Positions 37,702-46,260 are shown, numbered from the stretch's first letter. The stretch is 64,000 nucleotides of DNA from Streptomyces parvus (GCF_014648875.1 NZ_BMRY01000001.1:479304-543303), one strand, 5' to 3'. Numbers and translations: made by a program. Notes: generated from the letters alone by a model not told the origin.

Positions 37702-38717
37702 ACGGCTTCCGCTCGTCGGTGACCGCTTCGGGCAGGGGCGAGGCGCCGCCGTGCGCGGTGCAGACCTCCTTGCCCCCGTCCTTGATGACCACGCAGGCCC
37801 GGGCGGCGGCGGGGTAGGGGGCTTCGACCATGGGTGAGTAGGTGTCCCGGTCGTAGGTGATCGCGCGGGCCGCCGAGTGGTTGTGCGGCCCCTCGACCCG
37901 TGCCGTGTCCCCGACCCGGCCCTCGGTGATCCTGGCCCAGGCGGCTCCGCAGCGGGGGCTGTAGCGCAGCTCCAGGTGGATCCCGTCGACCTTCTCCGCC
38001 GCGGCGGTCCACACCCCGATGTGGCACTCCATGCCCTGGGCGTCCTTGTTCCGGCACTCGAACCCGGTGCACTTCGCGGAACTTCCCCTGGACGTCGGCT
38101 CCCCCCGGCTCTCCGGAGCGCCCACGAGCATGCCCGCGAGCAGCCCCGTGGCCATCCCCACACCGGTGGCGGCCCCGACGATGAGACCCCAGCGCCGGGG
38201 CCGGCGGGGCGAGGCGGGGGGCGGGAGTGGGCTGCTCCGGCGATCGCGCCCCGGGTGGCTCCGCCTGCGGGGCAGCCACCGGATCAGGCTCGGAATCGGA
38301 TAAGGAATCAGGATCCTGGGCGGCCGTCGGCGGCACCTCGGCGACGACGTCCTCCGGGGCCTTCCGGTCGGGCTGCGCCTGACCGCGCTCGGCGATCTCC
38401 AGCAGGAGGAGCAGGCGGTCGGGCTTCACCGAGACCGCCTGGGCGAATTCCCGCACCGCCTGCCGGGGTGGAAGTGCCTTGCCGCTGAGGTAGCGCCCCC
38501 ACGACGACTTGCTGTAGCTCGTCCGGTTGGCGAGCGCGGCGAGGGTCATTCCGTCGCGCCCTCGCAGTAACCGGAGTTGTTCGGTCAGAAGCCCGGCTTC
38601 CCGGGGCGGCTCCCCGGCCCCGGGGTCTCCCAGCCTGTCCCGCCATCGCTCGTCCTCCCACGCTGTGTCCCCTGTTATAGGGCCTGTTGACGTGTCCCGA
38701 TTCCCATCATGTCCCAA
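37700..38717 (-). pseudogene. HTH-DUF2690 membrane regulator, frameshifted
   Basis: The 5' part (leftward from about 38717) encodes an XRE-type helix-turn-helix (LTEQLRLLRGRDGMTLAALANRTSYSKSSWGRYLSGKALPPRQAVREFAQAV, split here by frame). A Pro/Glu/Asp-rich linker follows. The 3' part, in another frame, encodes a transmembrane helix (RWGLIVGAATGVGMATGLLA) and a complete DUF2690 domain with cysteines in CTGFEC and GMECHIGVWTAAAEKV. Removing one base from the G6 run at 38216-38221 joins them in frame, so one indel there explains the break. The start is uncertain. A TTG at 38717 is the candidate, as no in-frame ATG or GTG lies before the helix-turn-helix. It could be a real mutation or a sequencing error. 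Confidence 0.8.
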
Positions 38718-38822
38718 CCGGTCCCACCGCTCTACCGGGGTTCTCGTCGCGGCACGAGCATCTGTCGAGCAACGCCACCGGGAACAAGCACGGTTCACCG
38801 TCCCGCCCACCGAAGGATGAAC

Positions 38823-39320
38823 ATGCGTAATCGCGCCATCGCTTCCCTTGCCGCAACGGCGTCCGCCGCGGCCACCGTCGTCGCCATGACCGCCACACCG
38901 GCCAACGCCTACGGCGATCTGCCCGTCGTGGGGCGCGAGTCGACCGGTACGGACTACTGCCCCTGCCGGTACAACGACATGATCGACGGAACCTACTTCC
39001 ACAAGGATGTGGGTGGGACGGGGTTCAAGGTCATCCACGGCAACGCCAGCCGCCACGCGGTGGCGAAGGTCGAGTTCCACCCGTATGACGAGATTCTCTA
39101 TGTGTACGACGTGAAGAACGACGGCGACACGTTGTACTACAAGGTGTCCTACGAGGGTGACGGCGGAAAGTGGGGTCTGTACGCCGCTCCGAGCACGTCC
39201 AACGTCATTGACATCAGGAAGGTGAACCTGGACATCCCGGAGGGCAGAAGGGTGACGGTCACCGTCTACGACGACAAGGCGATGAAGGAGAAGGTCTACA
39301 CGATCTACGGCACCGCCTGA
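38823..39320 (+). CDS. Small secreted protein of unknown function
   Basis: This 165-residue protein has a clear Sec signal (NRAIASLAATASAAATVVAMTATPANA, cleavage before YGDL; written here in the natural order of hydrophobic core and AxA site). The mature domain of about 135 residues has two cysteines in DYCPCRYND. Beta-rich alternation (GFKVIHG, YKVSYEG, RRVTVTVYDD) suggests a small extracellular beta-sandwich. I do not recognise a family. AAGG is well spaced from the ATG at 38823, better than from the ATG at 38817. It is divergent from the frameshifted regulator and has its own terminator. Confidence 0.75.
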   Translation: MRNRAIASLAATASAAATVVAMTATPANAYGDLPVVGRESTGTDYCPCRYNDMIDGTYFHKDVGGTGFKVIHGNASRHAVAKVEFHPYDEILYVYDVKNDGDTLYYKVSYEGDGGKWGLYAAPSTSNVIDIRKVNLDIPEGRRVTVTVYDDKAMKEKVYTIYGTA

Positions 39321-39345
39321 TTCCGGCCCCCTCCTCCGGCAACGC

Positions 39346-39380
39346 GGTGACTGCCCCGATCCGTGATCGGGGCAGTCACC
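39346..39380. terminator. Intrinsic terminator
   Basis: A perfect 16-bp stem (GGTGACTGCCCCGATC with GATCGGGGCAGTCACC) with a 3-nt loop lies 25 bp after the secreted protein gene. Confidence 0.88.
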
Positions 39381-39753
39381 ACATGCCTGTTCATCGCTCA
39401 CGGTCACGCGGGGCGAGATGCGGGTACTCCCCCGCGAGTACGGCGTCCACCGCCGCGAGCGTCGGATCGGTGACGTCCCAGTCGTGGGCGGGGAGCGCCG
39501 GTCAGAGGAGGCCGGAACCGGGCTGTCCGGCGTGTCCAACCACGGCACATGCGCGCCGTCGGGAGCGACAGTCATCCCGAACCGCTCCGGCCCCGGCCGC
39601 CCCGACCGAGTCCCGCCCCCGGTCGAACGTCCTGCTGGTTCCACCGAGAACGGACACTGAAAGCCTCCCGGGAACCGATGAGTTCATGGAACGGCGGTCG
39701 TCTATATCTGTGACCGCGCACCGCGGCCCGACGCCACTTCGAAGGACCCGGCC
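39381..39753. other. Gene-poor stretch with possible decayed coding remnant
   Basis: On the minus strand, 39391-39500 reads ALPAHDWDVTDPTLAAVDAV and on to EYPHLAPRDRER before a stop. This is protein-like, but an in-frame stop lies just upstream (around 39506) and no start is available. A neighbouring frame reads VAPDGAHVPWLDTPDSPVPA. This looks like the broken end of a lost gene, possibly a regulator of the adjacent DoxX gene, but the family is not recognisable. The rest holds the DoxX promoter. Confidence 0.35.
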
Positions 39754-40164
39754 ATGACCTCCACCGCACTCTCCGCCGCCACCGCCCCCGCCGTCTCCCG
39801 CCGCGCCGACCGCGCGCTGTGGGGTCTGCAGATCCTGCTGGCCCTGTTCTACGGCGTCGCCAGCGCCGTCCCGAAGCTCGTGGCGCACTCCTCGGCCACC
39901 GTCACCTTCGACGCGATCGGCTGGGGCGACTGGCTCATGTACCTCACCGGCGTGCTGGAACTGGCCGGTGCCGTCGGGCTGCTGATCCCGCGCCTGGCGG
40001 CACTCGCCGCCCTCGGCCTGGTCGGCGTGATGCTCGGCGCCGAGGTGTTCACCTGGGCCTTTCTGGACGGCGTCAACTGGGCCACCCCGCTGATCGCAGC
40101 CGCCCTTCTCGGCGCCGTCGCGTACGGCCGACGCCACACCCTGACCGTCCCGCGCCGCCGCTGA
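39754..40164 (+). CDS. DoxX-family membrane protein
   Basis: This 136-residue protein has four hydrophobic helices: LWGLQILLALFYGVASAVPKL, GDWLMYLTGVLELAGAVGLLIP, LAALAALGLVGVMLGAEVFTW and TPLIAAALLGAVAYGRR. The ALFYGVASAVPKL and GVLELAGAVGLL segments fit the DoxX/DoxD-like family. Members are often linked to redox or thiol stress, but activity is mostly unknown. ATG at 39754 follows a short GA-rich site (GAAGGA). Confidence 0.8.
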   Translation: MTSTALSAATAPAVSRRADRALWGLQILLALFYGVASAVPKLVAHSSATVTFDAIGWGDWLMYLTGVLELAGAVGLLIPRLAALAALGLVGVMLGAEVFTWAFLDGVNWATPLIAAALLGAVAYGRRHTLTVPRRR

Positions 40165-40228
40165 CCGAGCCCGAAGAGCACGTGGGACCTGAAAGCGTTT
40201 CGCAGTCCACACCGAACCCGGAAGGCCC

Positions 40229-40438
40229 TCACCGGTTCAAGATCCCTCGGCCGAGACCTGCATCGCCCGTCCACAACCTCCCGGGACAGAACACCTGGCG
40301 CTCTCTGTCGGAGAAGAGATGCGGGGCCAGCTCGCAGAGCAGGTGTCCGGCTTCCGGGCGGCTGCCGCCGTCGGCAGCGGCGAGGCGGAGCACGAAGTCC
40401 GGGGGCGGCAGCAGGGTTACGGCGGTGCACTGGTCCAT
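40229..40438 (-). pseudogene. Truncated copy of the adjacent QCTAVT-family gene
   Basis: The 69-residue frame begins MDQCTAVTLLPPPDFVLRLA, like the upstream protein MLQCTAVTQVPYAEALLALA. The similarity continues through the GG and the LCEL-x2-H segment and then stops. The full-length neighbour has 154 residues. It starts 28 bp downstream of that gene on the same strand. This is most likely the decayed or truncated product of a tandem duplication, though a functional short protein cannot be excluded. Confidence 0.55.
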
Positions 40439-40466
40439 GGGGCGGGGAATCCTCCGGTCGTCGCCG

Positions 40467-40931
40467 TCAGGGCGCGTCGATGTCGGGTTCGTCGGGGGTG
40501 CCGGGACCGTCGTCCTCCGCGACCAGTCGCCGGACCTCGCTGTGGACGTGCTCGGCGATGAGGTCGCCGAGCGGGTCGGTCACGGAGAAGGAGTGCGGCC
40601 CGGGGTGGTGGTCGAAGTACGCGCACGTGGTCACCGTGCGGGTCGCCAGCTCGCGGAGCACGGCGGGGCAGAGGCGGAGCACGTCGAGCCGGTGGACGCG
40701 GTGGGCCCCGGTCCCCGACCAGAGGAACCACAGGTCCCGGTCGTCCGGGGCGTCCGCCGTCCACAGATGCGCGGCGTGCTCGGCCGACTCGTCGTGGTCG
40801 CCCAGCTCGCACAGGACGAAGTCCTCCGGTTCCACGATGTCCGGCGGATGCTCGGGCCCGCCCTCCATCGTCGCCAGCGCCAGCAACGCTTCCGCGTAGG
40901 GGACTTGGGTCACGGCGGTGCATTGCAGCAC
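40467..40931 (-). CDS. Hypothetical protein, QCTAVT family
   Basis: This 154-residue acidic protein begins GTG at 40931, 4 bp after the preceding stop, so it is translationally coupled. Notable segments are LCELGDHDESAEHAAHLW, LWFLWSGTGAHRVHRLDVLRLCPAVLRELATRT and CAYFDHHPGPHSFSV. No signal peptide or membrane segment is present. I do not recognise the family. It belongs to a small cluster divergent from the XRE/DUF397 pair. In Streptomyces such pairs are often flanked by small proteins that form a regulatory set. Confidence 0.65.
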   Translation of the reverse strand: MLQCTAVTQVPYAEALLALATMEGGPEHPPDIVEPEDFVLCELGDHDESAEHAAHLWTADAPDDRDLWFLWSGTGAHRVHRLDVLRLCPAVLRELATRTVTTCAYFDHHPGPHSFSVTDPLGDLIAEHVHSEVRRLVAEDDGPGTPDEPDIDAP

Positions 40932-40935
40932 GCGG

Positions 40936-41385
40936 TCAGACCCCTTCCGTACGGAGGTGACGCGAGGACGGGTGGTTCGCCGAGGCTGCCGCCGTCCACC
41001 CCCAAAGATCCACGGGCCACGCGCCGAGGGTGACGCGCAGCCCCACGAACGGATCGACCACGGTGAGCAGGGCGGGGAGCCCGGATTCCAGCGCGCTCAG
41101 GGCGTGGTCCTGGCTGCCGTGGTCGTCCGCCCAGGCCCGGAGCGCCTCGGGGGCGTCGGACCCGTGGAAGGCGACCGGCCGGACGTCCCTGGCCCCGAGC
41201 CACGGGGCGGGCGGGGGCAGACTGCGCCCGTGCGCGTCCGCCAGCCGCAGGGCCTGCCGGCGCAGCCAGCGGAGGACGAGGCGGCGGTTCGGCAGGGCGA
41301 CCCCGCCGAGCGGGAGGGCCCGGCCGCCGGTCGTCACCGTGACGGCCGCGACGTAGTCCAGCACCCTCGGGCGCCCCGCCTTCAC
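40936..41385 (-). CDS. Hypothetical protein in WhiJ-like cluster
   Basis: This 149-residue protein starts with a GTG at 41385 that overlaps the upstream stop (GTGA). The sequence KAGRPRVLDYVAAVTVTTGGRALPLGG is followed by a basic helix (NRRLVLRWLRRQALRLADAHG) and a C-terminal hydrophobic part (LPALLTVVDPFVGLRVTLGAW). A longer frame to 41484 lies inside the upstream gene and was not used. No domain is recognised. Coupling to both neighbours indicates a three-gene operon. Confidence 0.65.
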   Translation of the reverse strand: MKAGRPRVLDYVAAVTVTTGGRALPLGGVALPNRRLVLRWLRRQALRLADAHGRSLPPPAPWLGARDVRPVAFHGSDAPEALRAWADDHGSQDHALSALESGLPALLTVVDPFVGLRVTLGAWPVDLWGWTAAASANHPSSRHLRTEGV

Positions 41386-41642
41386 AGCACTTCTCCCCGG
41401 CTGCGCGCGTTGAGCCGCGCGGTACGCGCCCGAAGCTGCTCCATGAGCAACGCGGGCCGTACGTAACGGGGTTCGACCTCCCACTCGCGCCCGCCGCCGA
41501 CCGGACGGAGGGACCAGTACGGGCCGGCGACGCCCTGGAACTCCCCCACGCGGTCACCGCGGCTGGTGTCCGCGAGCAGGGTCCCGGGGTCCGGGACGGG
41601 TAAGGGCCGCTCCGTATTCGCGCTGGCGTTCTCGCCGTACAC
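41382..41642 (-). CDS. Small conserved protein of WhiJ-like loci
   Basis: This 86-residue protein starts at GTG 41642 behind AGGAG. The core, PVPDPGTLLADTSRGDRVGEF then GPYWSLRPVGGGREWEVEP and NARSRGEVL, matches a small Streptomyces family I recall from loci with XRE/DUF397 pairs. The function is unknown. It heads a coupled operon and is divergent from the XRE regulator, which may control the shared promoter region. Confidence 0.75.
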   Translation of the reverse strand: MYGENASANTERPLPVPDPGTLLADTSRGDRVGEFQGVAGPYWSLRPVGGGREWEVEPRYVRPALLMEQLRARTARLNARSRGEVL

Positions 41643-41735
41643 CGATCGCTCCTCTCTGTAGCCGAACGACTACCAGGGCGACTCAGCGTGGCCTAGCGTG
41701 GATACGTCTTCAACGTTTCGGAACTGGGGGATACG

Positions 41736-42575
41736 TTGGTCAACCGCAAGGAAGTGAACCCGGACGGGGGCCCGGAGGCGGCCTACGGAGCGCGTCTGCG
41801 GCGGGAGCGAGAGGCTCGGGGCTGGAAACAGGACGATCTCGGGGGCCGCATCGGCTACACCGGGCGGCACGTTTCCGGCGTGGAATTGTGCCACAAGTCC
41901 CCAACTCGCAAGTTCTCGATCGCCGTTGACGTGGCGATGGGCTATACGGGAACCGCTGACTCGTTCGAGCGCGAGTGGCGCAAGATCAAGCACGGGGTGC
42001 TGTTGCAGGGCTTCCCGGAGTACGTGGCTCTGGAGGGCCGGGCGGCGGAGATCCGGCTGTTCGAGGTGGGCGTCATCCCGGGGCTGTTGCAGACCCGGGG
42101 GTACGCGGAGGCGCTGGCACGCGGGGCGGTCGACCGGGGCGTCATCACCCCCGAACAGGCAGATCAGCGCGTCTCGTTGCTCATGGAGCGCCAGGGCGCC
42201 CTGTTACGCACCGTCCCGCCGATGCTGATCGCGGTGCTGGACGAGAGCTGCATCCGCCGCCCGGTCGGCAGCCCCGCCGTGATGGACGCCCAGTTGCAGC
42301 ATCTGGTCGACTTCGCCACGCAGTCCCACACCATGCTGCAGATCGTCCCGTTCAGCGTCGGCGAGCAGCGGCCCTTCAACCGGCTGGTGAATCTGCTGAC
42401 GCTCCAGGACCGGTCCGTGGTCTCCTACGTCGAGTCCGAGACGCAGGGCCACCTGGACCGTGAACTCAGCTCTGTCATCCCGATGGTGAGGGCCTACCAT
42501 CAGTTGCAGGCTGTGTCTCTGTCGCAGACGGATACCGTGGACATGATCCACCAGCATCGAAAGGGCACCCCGTGA
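41736..42575 (+). CDS. XRE-family regulator with DUF5753 (WhiJ-like)
   Basis: This 279-residue protein has an N-terminal helix-turn-helix (YGARLRREREARGWKQDDLGGRIGYTGRHVSGVE, about 17-52). The large C-terminal DUF5753 domain follows (EYVALEGRAAEIRLFEVGVIPGLLQTRGYAEA through VSLLMERQGAL to AYHQLQAVSLSQTDTVDMI). The start is TTG at 41736 with GGGGGA upstream. The overlapping downstream gene encodes a DUF397 protein, the usual small partner. Pairs of this type, such as whiJ, affect development and antibiotic control. DUF397 proteins are thought to antagonise the DNA-binding partner. Confidence 0.88.
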   Translation: MVNRKEVNPDGGPEAAYGARLRREREARGWKQDDLGGRIGYTGRHVSGVELCHKSPTRKFSIAVDVAMGYTGTADSFEREWRKIKHGVLLQGFPEYVALEGRAAEIRLFEVGVIPGLLQTRGYAEALARGAVDRGVITPEQADQRVSLLMERQGALLRTVPPMLIAVLDESCIRRPVGSPAVMDAQLQHLVDFATQSHTMLQIVPFSVGEQRPFNRLVNLLTLQDRSVVSYVESETQGHLDRELSSVIPMVRAYHQLQAVSLSQTDTVDMIHQHRKGTP

Positions 42576-42787
42576 CGACCGAATCCACGACCCCGCAGTG
42601 GGTCAAGTCCTCCTACAGCGACAACGGCGGTTCGTGCGTCCAGTGGGCCCCGCGTACCGCCTCCGCCACCGGCATCGTCCCCGTACGCGACTCGAAGAAC
42701 CCGGGCGGCCCGGCTCTGGCCGTCACCGCCGACGCGTTCACCTCCTTCGTGGCGGGCGTCAAGGCAGGCGGCTTCGAAGCCTCCTGA
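42572..42787 (+). CDS. DUF397 protein, partner of XRE regulator
   Basis: This 71-residue protein shows the DUF397 pattern: WVKSSYSDNGGSCVQWAP, VPVRDSKNPGGPALAVTADAF and FVAGVKAGGF. The GTG start overlaps the regulator stop (GTGA), giving coupled translation and equal output, as expected for a regulator-antagonist pair. Confidence 0.92.
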   Translation: MTTESTTPQWVKSSYSDNGGSCVQWAPRTASATGIVPVRDSKNPGGPALAVTADAFTSFVAGVKAGGFEAS

Positions 42788-42805
42788 CCCCCGACTCCTG
42801 ACTGC

Positions 42806-42836
42806 CGACGCCCCCTGTACCGCCCAGGGGGCGTCG
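42806..42836. terminator. Terminator after DUF397 gene
   Basis: CGACGCCCCCTG pairs perfectly with CAGGGGGCGTCG (12 bp, 7-nt loop) 19 bp after the stop codon. Confidence 0.82.
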
Positions 42837-43058
42837 ACTCACGCCACGCACGGAAGGCGCGGCGGCTGCGGACCCCCGGCATTCCGGCAGGGGGCCGCCG
42901 CGTGAGCCGGACGCCGCTCCCGGCCCGCCCCGGGGCGGTATCAGGCCAGGGTTCCGTGCTTCGCCGTGAATTCCCCACCGGTGACCTAGCGTGTTGATCA
43001 TCGCCGCGAGCGGTGACATGCGGGCACGCGGTACGGGCACGAGGAGCGAGGGAGTCCG

Positions 43059-43850
43059 ATGGTGACGGAAACCGACTGGCGACGCCGGTCCGTGGTCGTG
43101 ACGGGTGGCACGCGGGGCATCGGGCGGGGCATCGCGGAGTTGTTCGCCCGTCGTGGCGCCGCCGTCGTCCTCACCGGGCGGGACGAGGAGATCGCCCGCA
43201 AGACGGCGGACGGACTCGCCCGGACCACCGGATCCCGGGTGACCGGACTGGGCCTGGACCTCCGGGACCCAGCGGCCGTCGAGGCCATGGCGGAAGAGGC
43301 CGAGGCGCGCCACGGCCACGTCGACGTCGTGAGCGCGAACGCCGGGGTCTTCCCCGAGAAGCCCCTGCGGGAGATGACGGCCGCGGACGTGGACGACGTC
43401 CTCGCCGTCAACCTGCGGGGCTCGATCCTCACGACGAAGGCGTTCCTGCCGGCCATGGAGCGCGCCGGGAGCGGGCGCGTGGTGCTCACCTCCTCGATCA
43501 CCGGGCCGACCACGGGCTTCGGCGGGTGGTCCCACTACGGGGCGAGCAAGGCGGGCCAGTTGGGGTTCATCCGCAGCGCCGCGCTGGAACTGGCCCCGGC
43601 GGGCATCACCGTCAACGCCGTCCTGCCCGGAAACGTCCGCACCGAGGGGCTGAGCGAGATGGGCGAGGACTACCTGCGACGGATGACCGCCACGATCCCG
43701 GTCGGCCGGCTCGGCGAGACCGCGGACATCGCCCACGCCGTGCTCTTCCTCGCCTCCGACGAAGCCGCGTTCATCACCGGTCAGACACTCACCGTCGACG
43801 GCGGCCAGACCCTGCCCGAATCGCTGGACTCCTTCACCCCGACGGCCTGA
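43059..43850 (+). CDS. SDR-family oxidoreductase (FabG-like)
   Basis: This 263-residue classical short-chain dehydrogenase/reductase has the cofactor motif TGGTRGIG (residues 15-22), NAG at 94-96 and the catalytic Ser145/146, Tyr160 and Lys164 (YGASK). PVGRLGETADIAHAVLFLASDEAAFITGQTLTVDGG is the usual FabG-like end. Arg39-Asp around TGRDEE suggests NADP(H) use. The substrate cannot be told. It is a single gene with GAGGGAG as ribosome binding site and is convergent with the next gene. Confidence 0.88.
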   Translation: MVTETDWRRRSVVVTGGTRGIGRGIAELFARRGAAVVLTGRDEEIARKTADGLARTTGSRVTGLGLDLRDPAAVEAMAEEAEARHGHVDVVSANAGVFPEKPLREMTAADVDDVLAVNLRGSILTTKAFLPAMERAGSGRVVLTSSITGPTTGFGGWSHYGASKAGQLGFIRSAALELAPAGITVNAVLPGNVRTEGLSEMGEDYLRRMTATIPVGRLGETADIAHAVLFLASDEAAFITGQTLTVDGGQTLPESLDSFTPTA

Positions 43851-43899
43851 CGAAGGCGGCCCGGCCGCCCGGTGGCCGACGATGAAGTGTTCGCCCCCG

Positions 43900-44403
43900 T
43901 CAGGGCAGACGCTGCCCCAGGGCGACGTCGAGGCGCACGAAGGCGGGAGGGTTCCCCGTCCGCCCGTGCGGCCGGACGGAGGCGTTCTCGGCCATGCGGC
44001 CCGCCGGGCACGCGCGTCGCGCGCGGCGCGGCCCGCCCGTGACGTATCGCGTCACGATCTCGGCGGCTTCGTCGGCTTCCGGGAAGTGGGCGGTGACGGC
44101 GTAGTGGTGGCTGCCGACCTGGACGGTCGTCAGGGGCGCCGCCCGGAGATCCAGGTACCAGGGCGCGTCCGCGGGGGCGGCCAGGATCCAGCAGCCGCGC
44201 TCCGCGTCGTACGCGATGACCTGCAGCACGGTGTGATGGAGATGTCCGTCGGCTCTGGCAATGTGGTGCAGGAGCAGCAGATGGCGGCCCAGCACCGGCC
44301 CGAGTCCCACGCGGAAGAGGGTGGCGGGCAGGCGTGCGACGTGTCGCCGCCAGCCGCCCGGCGGTGGAAGGTGGTGATGGACGCCGTGGCGTTCTGTTCT
44401 CAT
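43900..44403 (-). CDS. Nitroreductase/deazaflavin (F420)-dependent family protein
   Basis: The 167-residue protein has LPATLFRVGLGPVLGRHLLLLHHI, then VLQVIAYDAERGCWILAAP and WYLDLRAAPLTTVQVGSHHYAVTAHFPEADEAAEIV. This is the split-barrel pattern of the DDN/DUF385 family, which bind the deazaflavin F420 and often reduce xenobiotics or quinones. Classical members have GRKSG and NP motifs in this region. Here these are weaker, so the substrate and even cofactor use are uncertain. It is divergent from a SpoIIE phosphatase. Confidence 0.75.
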   Translation of the reverse strand: MRTERHGVHHHLPPPGGWRRHVARLPATLFRVGLGPVLGRHLLLLHHIARADGHLHHTVLQVIAYDAERGCWILAAPADAPWYLDLRAAPLTTVQVGSHHYAVTAHFPEADEAAEIVTRYVTGGPRRARRACPAGRMAENASVRPHGRTGNPPAFVRLDVALGQRLP

Positions 44404-44549
44404 CGAGCCGCCTCCTCGCGCCGTGCAGGGGAACCGATTGCGTAACGGAAGCCGGAGCCAACCCTTAGCAGGGGCAATCTTTGCATAATCTAAAGCTGGG
44501 TCGCCAGGGACGGTGGCCCGCCGCAGGACGTCTGTCTGGTAGGAGCGCC

Positions 44550-45614
44550 GTGATCACTGGGAAGCGAAGGGACGGCGGAACAGTGCTGTCCTGGCTGCCG
44601 ATCGTGGTGATGGCGGTCGTCGCCGGGATCGACCTCGCCGCGGGGCCGGAGGCCGGGTTCCTGCCTCTGGTCTCCCTCGGCCCCGCCTTCGCCGGGCTGA
44701 TCGGCGCCTGGCGGCGTACCGCGCTCATCGGCGGCGTGGCGCTGCTGCTGTGCGCCGGTCTGGGCGTGTACGACGGTCTCTTCGACACCCAGCGGGGCTG
44801 GACGGCCATGGCTTCGGTCGCCGGGGTCACCCTGGCGGGCGTCCTGGCTTCCGGTTCCCGGATGCGGCGCGAGGCGGAGCTGGCCGGTGTGCGTTCGATC
44901 GCCGAGGTGACCCAGAGCGTGCTGATGCGCCCCGTGCCCCGCCACGTCGGCGAACTGCGGACAGCGGTCTCCTACACGTCCGCGGTCGCGGAGTCGCGCA
45001 TCGGCGGCGATCTGCACGAGGTGGTGGCATCGCCGTACGGAGTCCGCGTCATCGTCGGTGACGTCCAGGGCAAGGGCCTCGCCGCGGTGGCGACGGCGGC
45101 CTCCGTCCTGGGCGTGTTCCGGGAGGCGGCTCACGACGAACCGGATCTGGCGTCACTGGCCGCCAGACTGGAGCGCACAGTGGCCCGCGAAGAGGACGGG
45201 GAGAAGTTCGTGACGGCCATCATCGCCGAGATCCACGCCGACGAGCGGGCCGCTGTCTTCCTGAACTGCGGACACCCTCCTCCCATGATCGTCCGTGCCG
45301 ACGGCTCCACCGATCTTCCCCGCCCGCCCGCCTACGCCCTGCCACTGGGCCTGGGCATGCACGGCGGAGAACCTCCCCTGACCCATCGGGCCAGGTTCGC
45401 TCCGGGCGACCAGCTCCTGCTCTACACCGACGGAGTCACCGAAGCGCGTGACGCCGACGGCACCTTCTACCCCTTGCGGGAACGAGCCGGACTGCTCGGC
45501 GACGCGGATGCCGAAGAGGCACTCGAAGCACTGCGCGGGGACGTGGTGCGGCACGCCAACGGCCCCTTGCACGACGACGCGGCGATGATGCTGCTGCGCT
45601 ACCGGCAACGGTGA
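44550..45614 (+). CDS. Membrane-anchored SpoIIE/PP2C phosphatase
   Basis: This 354-residue phosphatase has three N-terminal hydrophobic helices (VLSWLPIVVMAVVAGIDLAA, FAGLIGAWRRTALIGGVALLLCAG, MASVAGVTLAGVLAS). A SpoIIE domain follows with RIGGDLHEVV, VGDVQGKGL, FLNCGHPPP, LLLYTDGVTE and DDAAMML. No sensor domain beyond the membrane part is seen. GTG at 44550 with AGGAG upstream was chosen over 44481. It is divergent from the F420-type protein. Proteins of this design are numerous in Streptomyces and probably act in sigma factor partner switching, but the target is unknown. Confidence 0.82.
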   Translation: MITGKRRDGGTVLSWLPIVVMAVVAGIDLAAGPEAGFLPLVSLGPAFAGLIGAWRRTALIGGVALLLCAGLGVYDGLFDTQRGWTAMASVAGVTLAGVLASGSRMRREAELAGVRSIAEVTQSVLMRPVPRHVGELRTAVSYTSAVAESRIGGDLHEVVASPYGVRVIVGDVQGKGLAAVATAASVLGVFREAAHDEPDLASLAARLERTVAREEDGEKFVTAIIAEIHADERAAVFLNCGHPPPMIVRADGSTDLPRPPAYALPLGLGMHGGEPPLTHRARFAPGDQLLLYTDGVTEARDADGTFYPLRERAGLLGDADAEEALEALRGDVVRHANGPLHDDAAMMLLRYRQR

Positions 45615-45673
45615 CTGCGCGCAGTCACGGCCCGCGATGTACCACCGGTGCGGGCACAGGATAGAAAGGTGCC

Positions 45674-46198
45674 ATGAGCAGCAAGGGCGCTCCGCCGGAG
45701 CGCATGGACGACGTGGACGCGGTCACCGAGGCGGTGCTGACGGCTTCCCGGTTGCTGGTCGCGGTCTCCGCGCGCTCTCTGGCGGAGGTGGAGGAGCGGG
45801 TGACCCTCCCCCAGTTCCGGATGCTGGTGGTGCTCTCCTCCCGGGGCGACACCAAACTCGTCACGCTGGCGGAGCTGCTGGGCGTGGCCCCGTCCACGGC
45901 GATGCGCATGATCGACCGGCTGATCGCCGCGGGACTCGCGGACCGGCAGACCAACCCGGAGAACCGCCGTGAAACGCTGCTCCGACTGACCTCGGAGGGG
46001 CGCCGCACGGTGGAGAACGTCACCGCGCGCCGGCGCGAGGAGATCGCCTCGATCGTTCAGCACCTCTCCCCGGACCAGCGGACGGCGTTGATCAGTGCGC
46101 TGACGGACTTCAACAGCGCGGGCGGGGAGCGGCCCGCGGGGCTGTCGGGCGAGAGCCCTGGGCCGCACCCGCTGGGCTGGGGCGAGACGGCGGGCTGA
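45674..46198 (+). CDS. MarR-family transcriptional regulator
   Basis: This 174-residue winged-helix regulator has the core LPQFRMLVVLSSRGDTKLVTLAELLGVAPSTAMRMIDRLIAAGLADRQTNPENRRETLLRLTSEGRR, with the DNA-recognition helix around SPTAMRMIDRL (as APSTAMRMIDRL). The wing is at NPENRRETLL. A Gly/Pro-rich tail (about 145-174) is not conserved. AAAGGTG precedes the ATG. The ligand and targets are unknown. It lies 59 bp after the phosphatase gene and may be cotranscribed with it. Confidence 0.87.
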   Translation: MSSKGAPPERMDDVDAVTEAVLTASRLLVAVSARSLAEVEERVTLPQFRMLVVLSSRGDTKLVTLAELLGVAPSTAMRMIDRLIAAGLADRQTNPENRRETLLRLTSEGRRTVENVTARRREEIASIVQHLSPDQRTALISALTDFNSAGGERPAGLSGESPGPHPLGWGETAG

Positions 46199-46260
46199 TC
46201 CGACGCCGCGCCCTGGCGCGGAAGCGTCGGCCGCACCCCTGATCGCCGCCCCCTGGGCCC

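Noticed and set aside
41382..42787. Toxin-antitoxin system
   Set aside because: The HTH protein carries DUF5753 and the overlapping small gene is DUF397, a known regulator-antagonist pair type. No toxin fold was recognised among the divergent genes.
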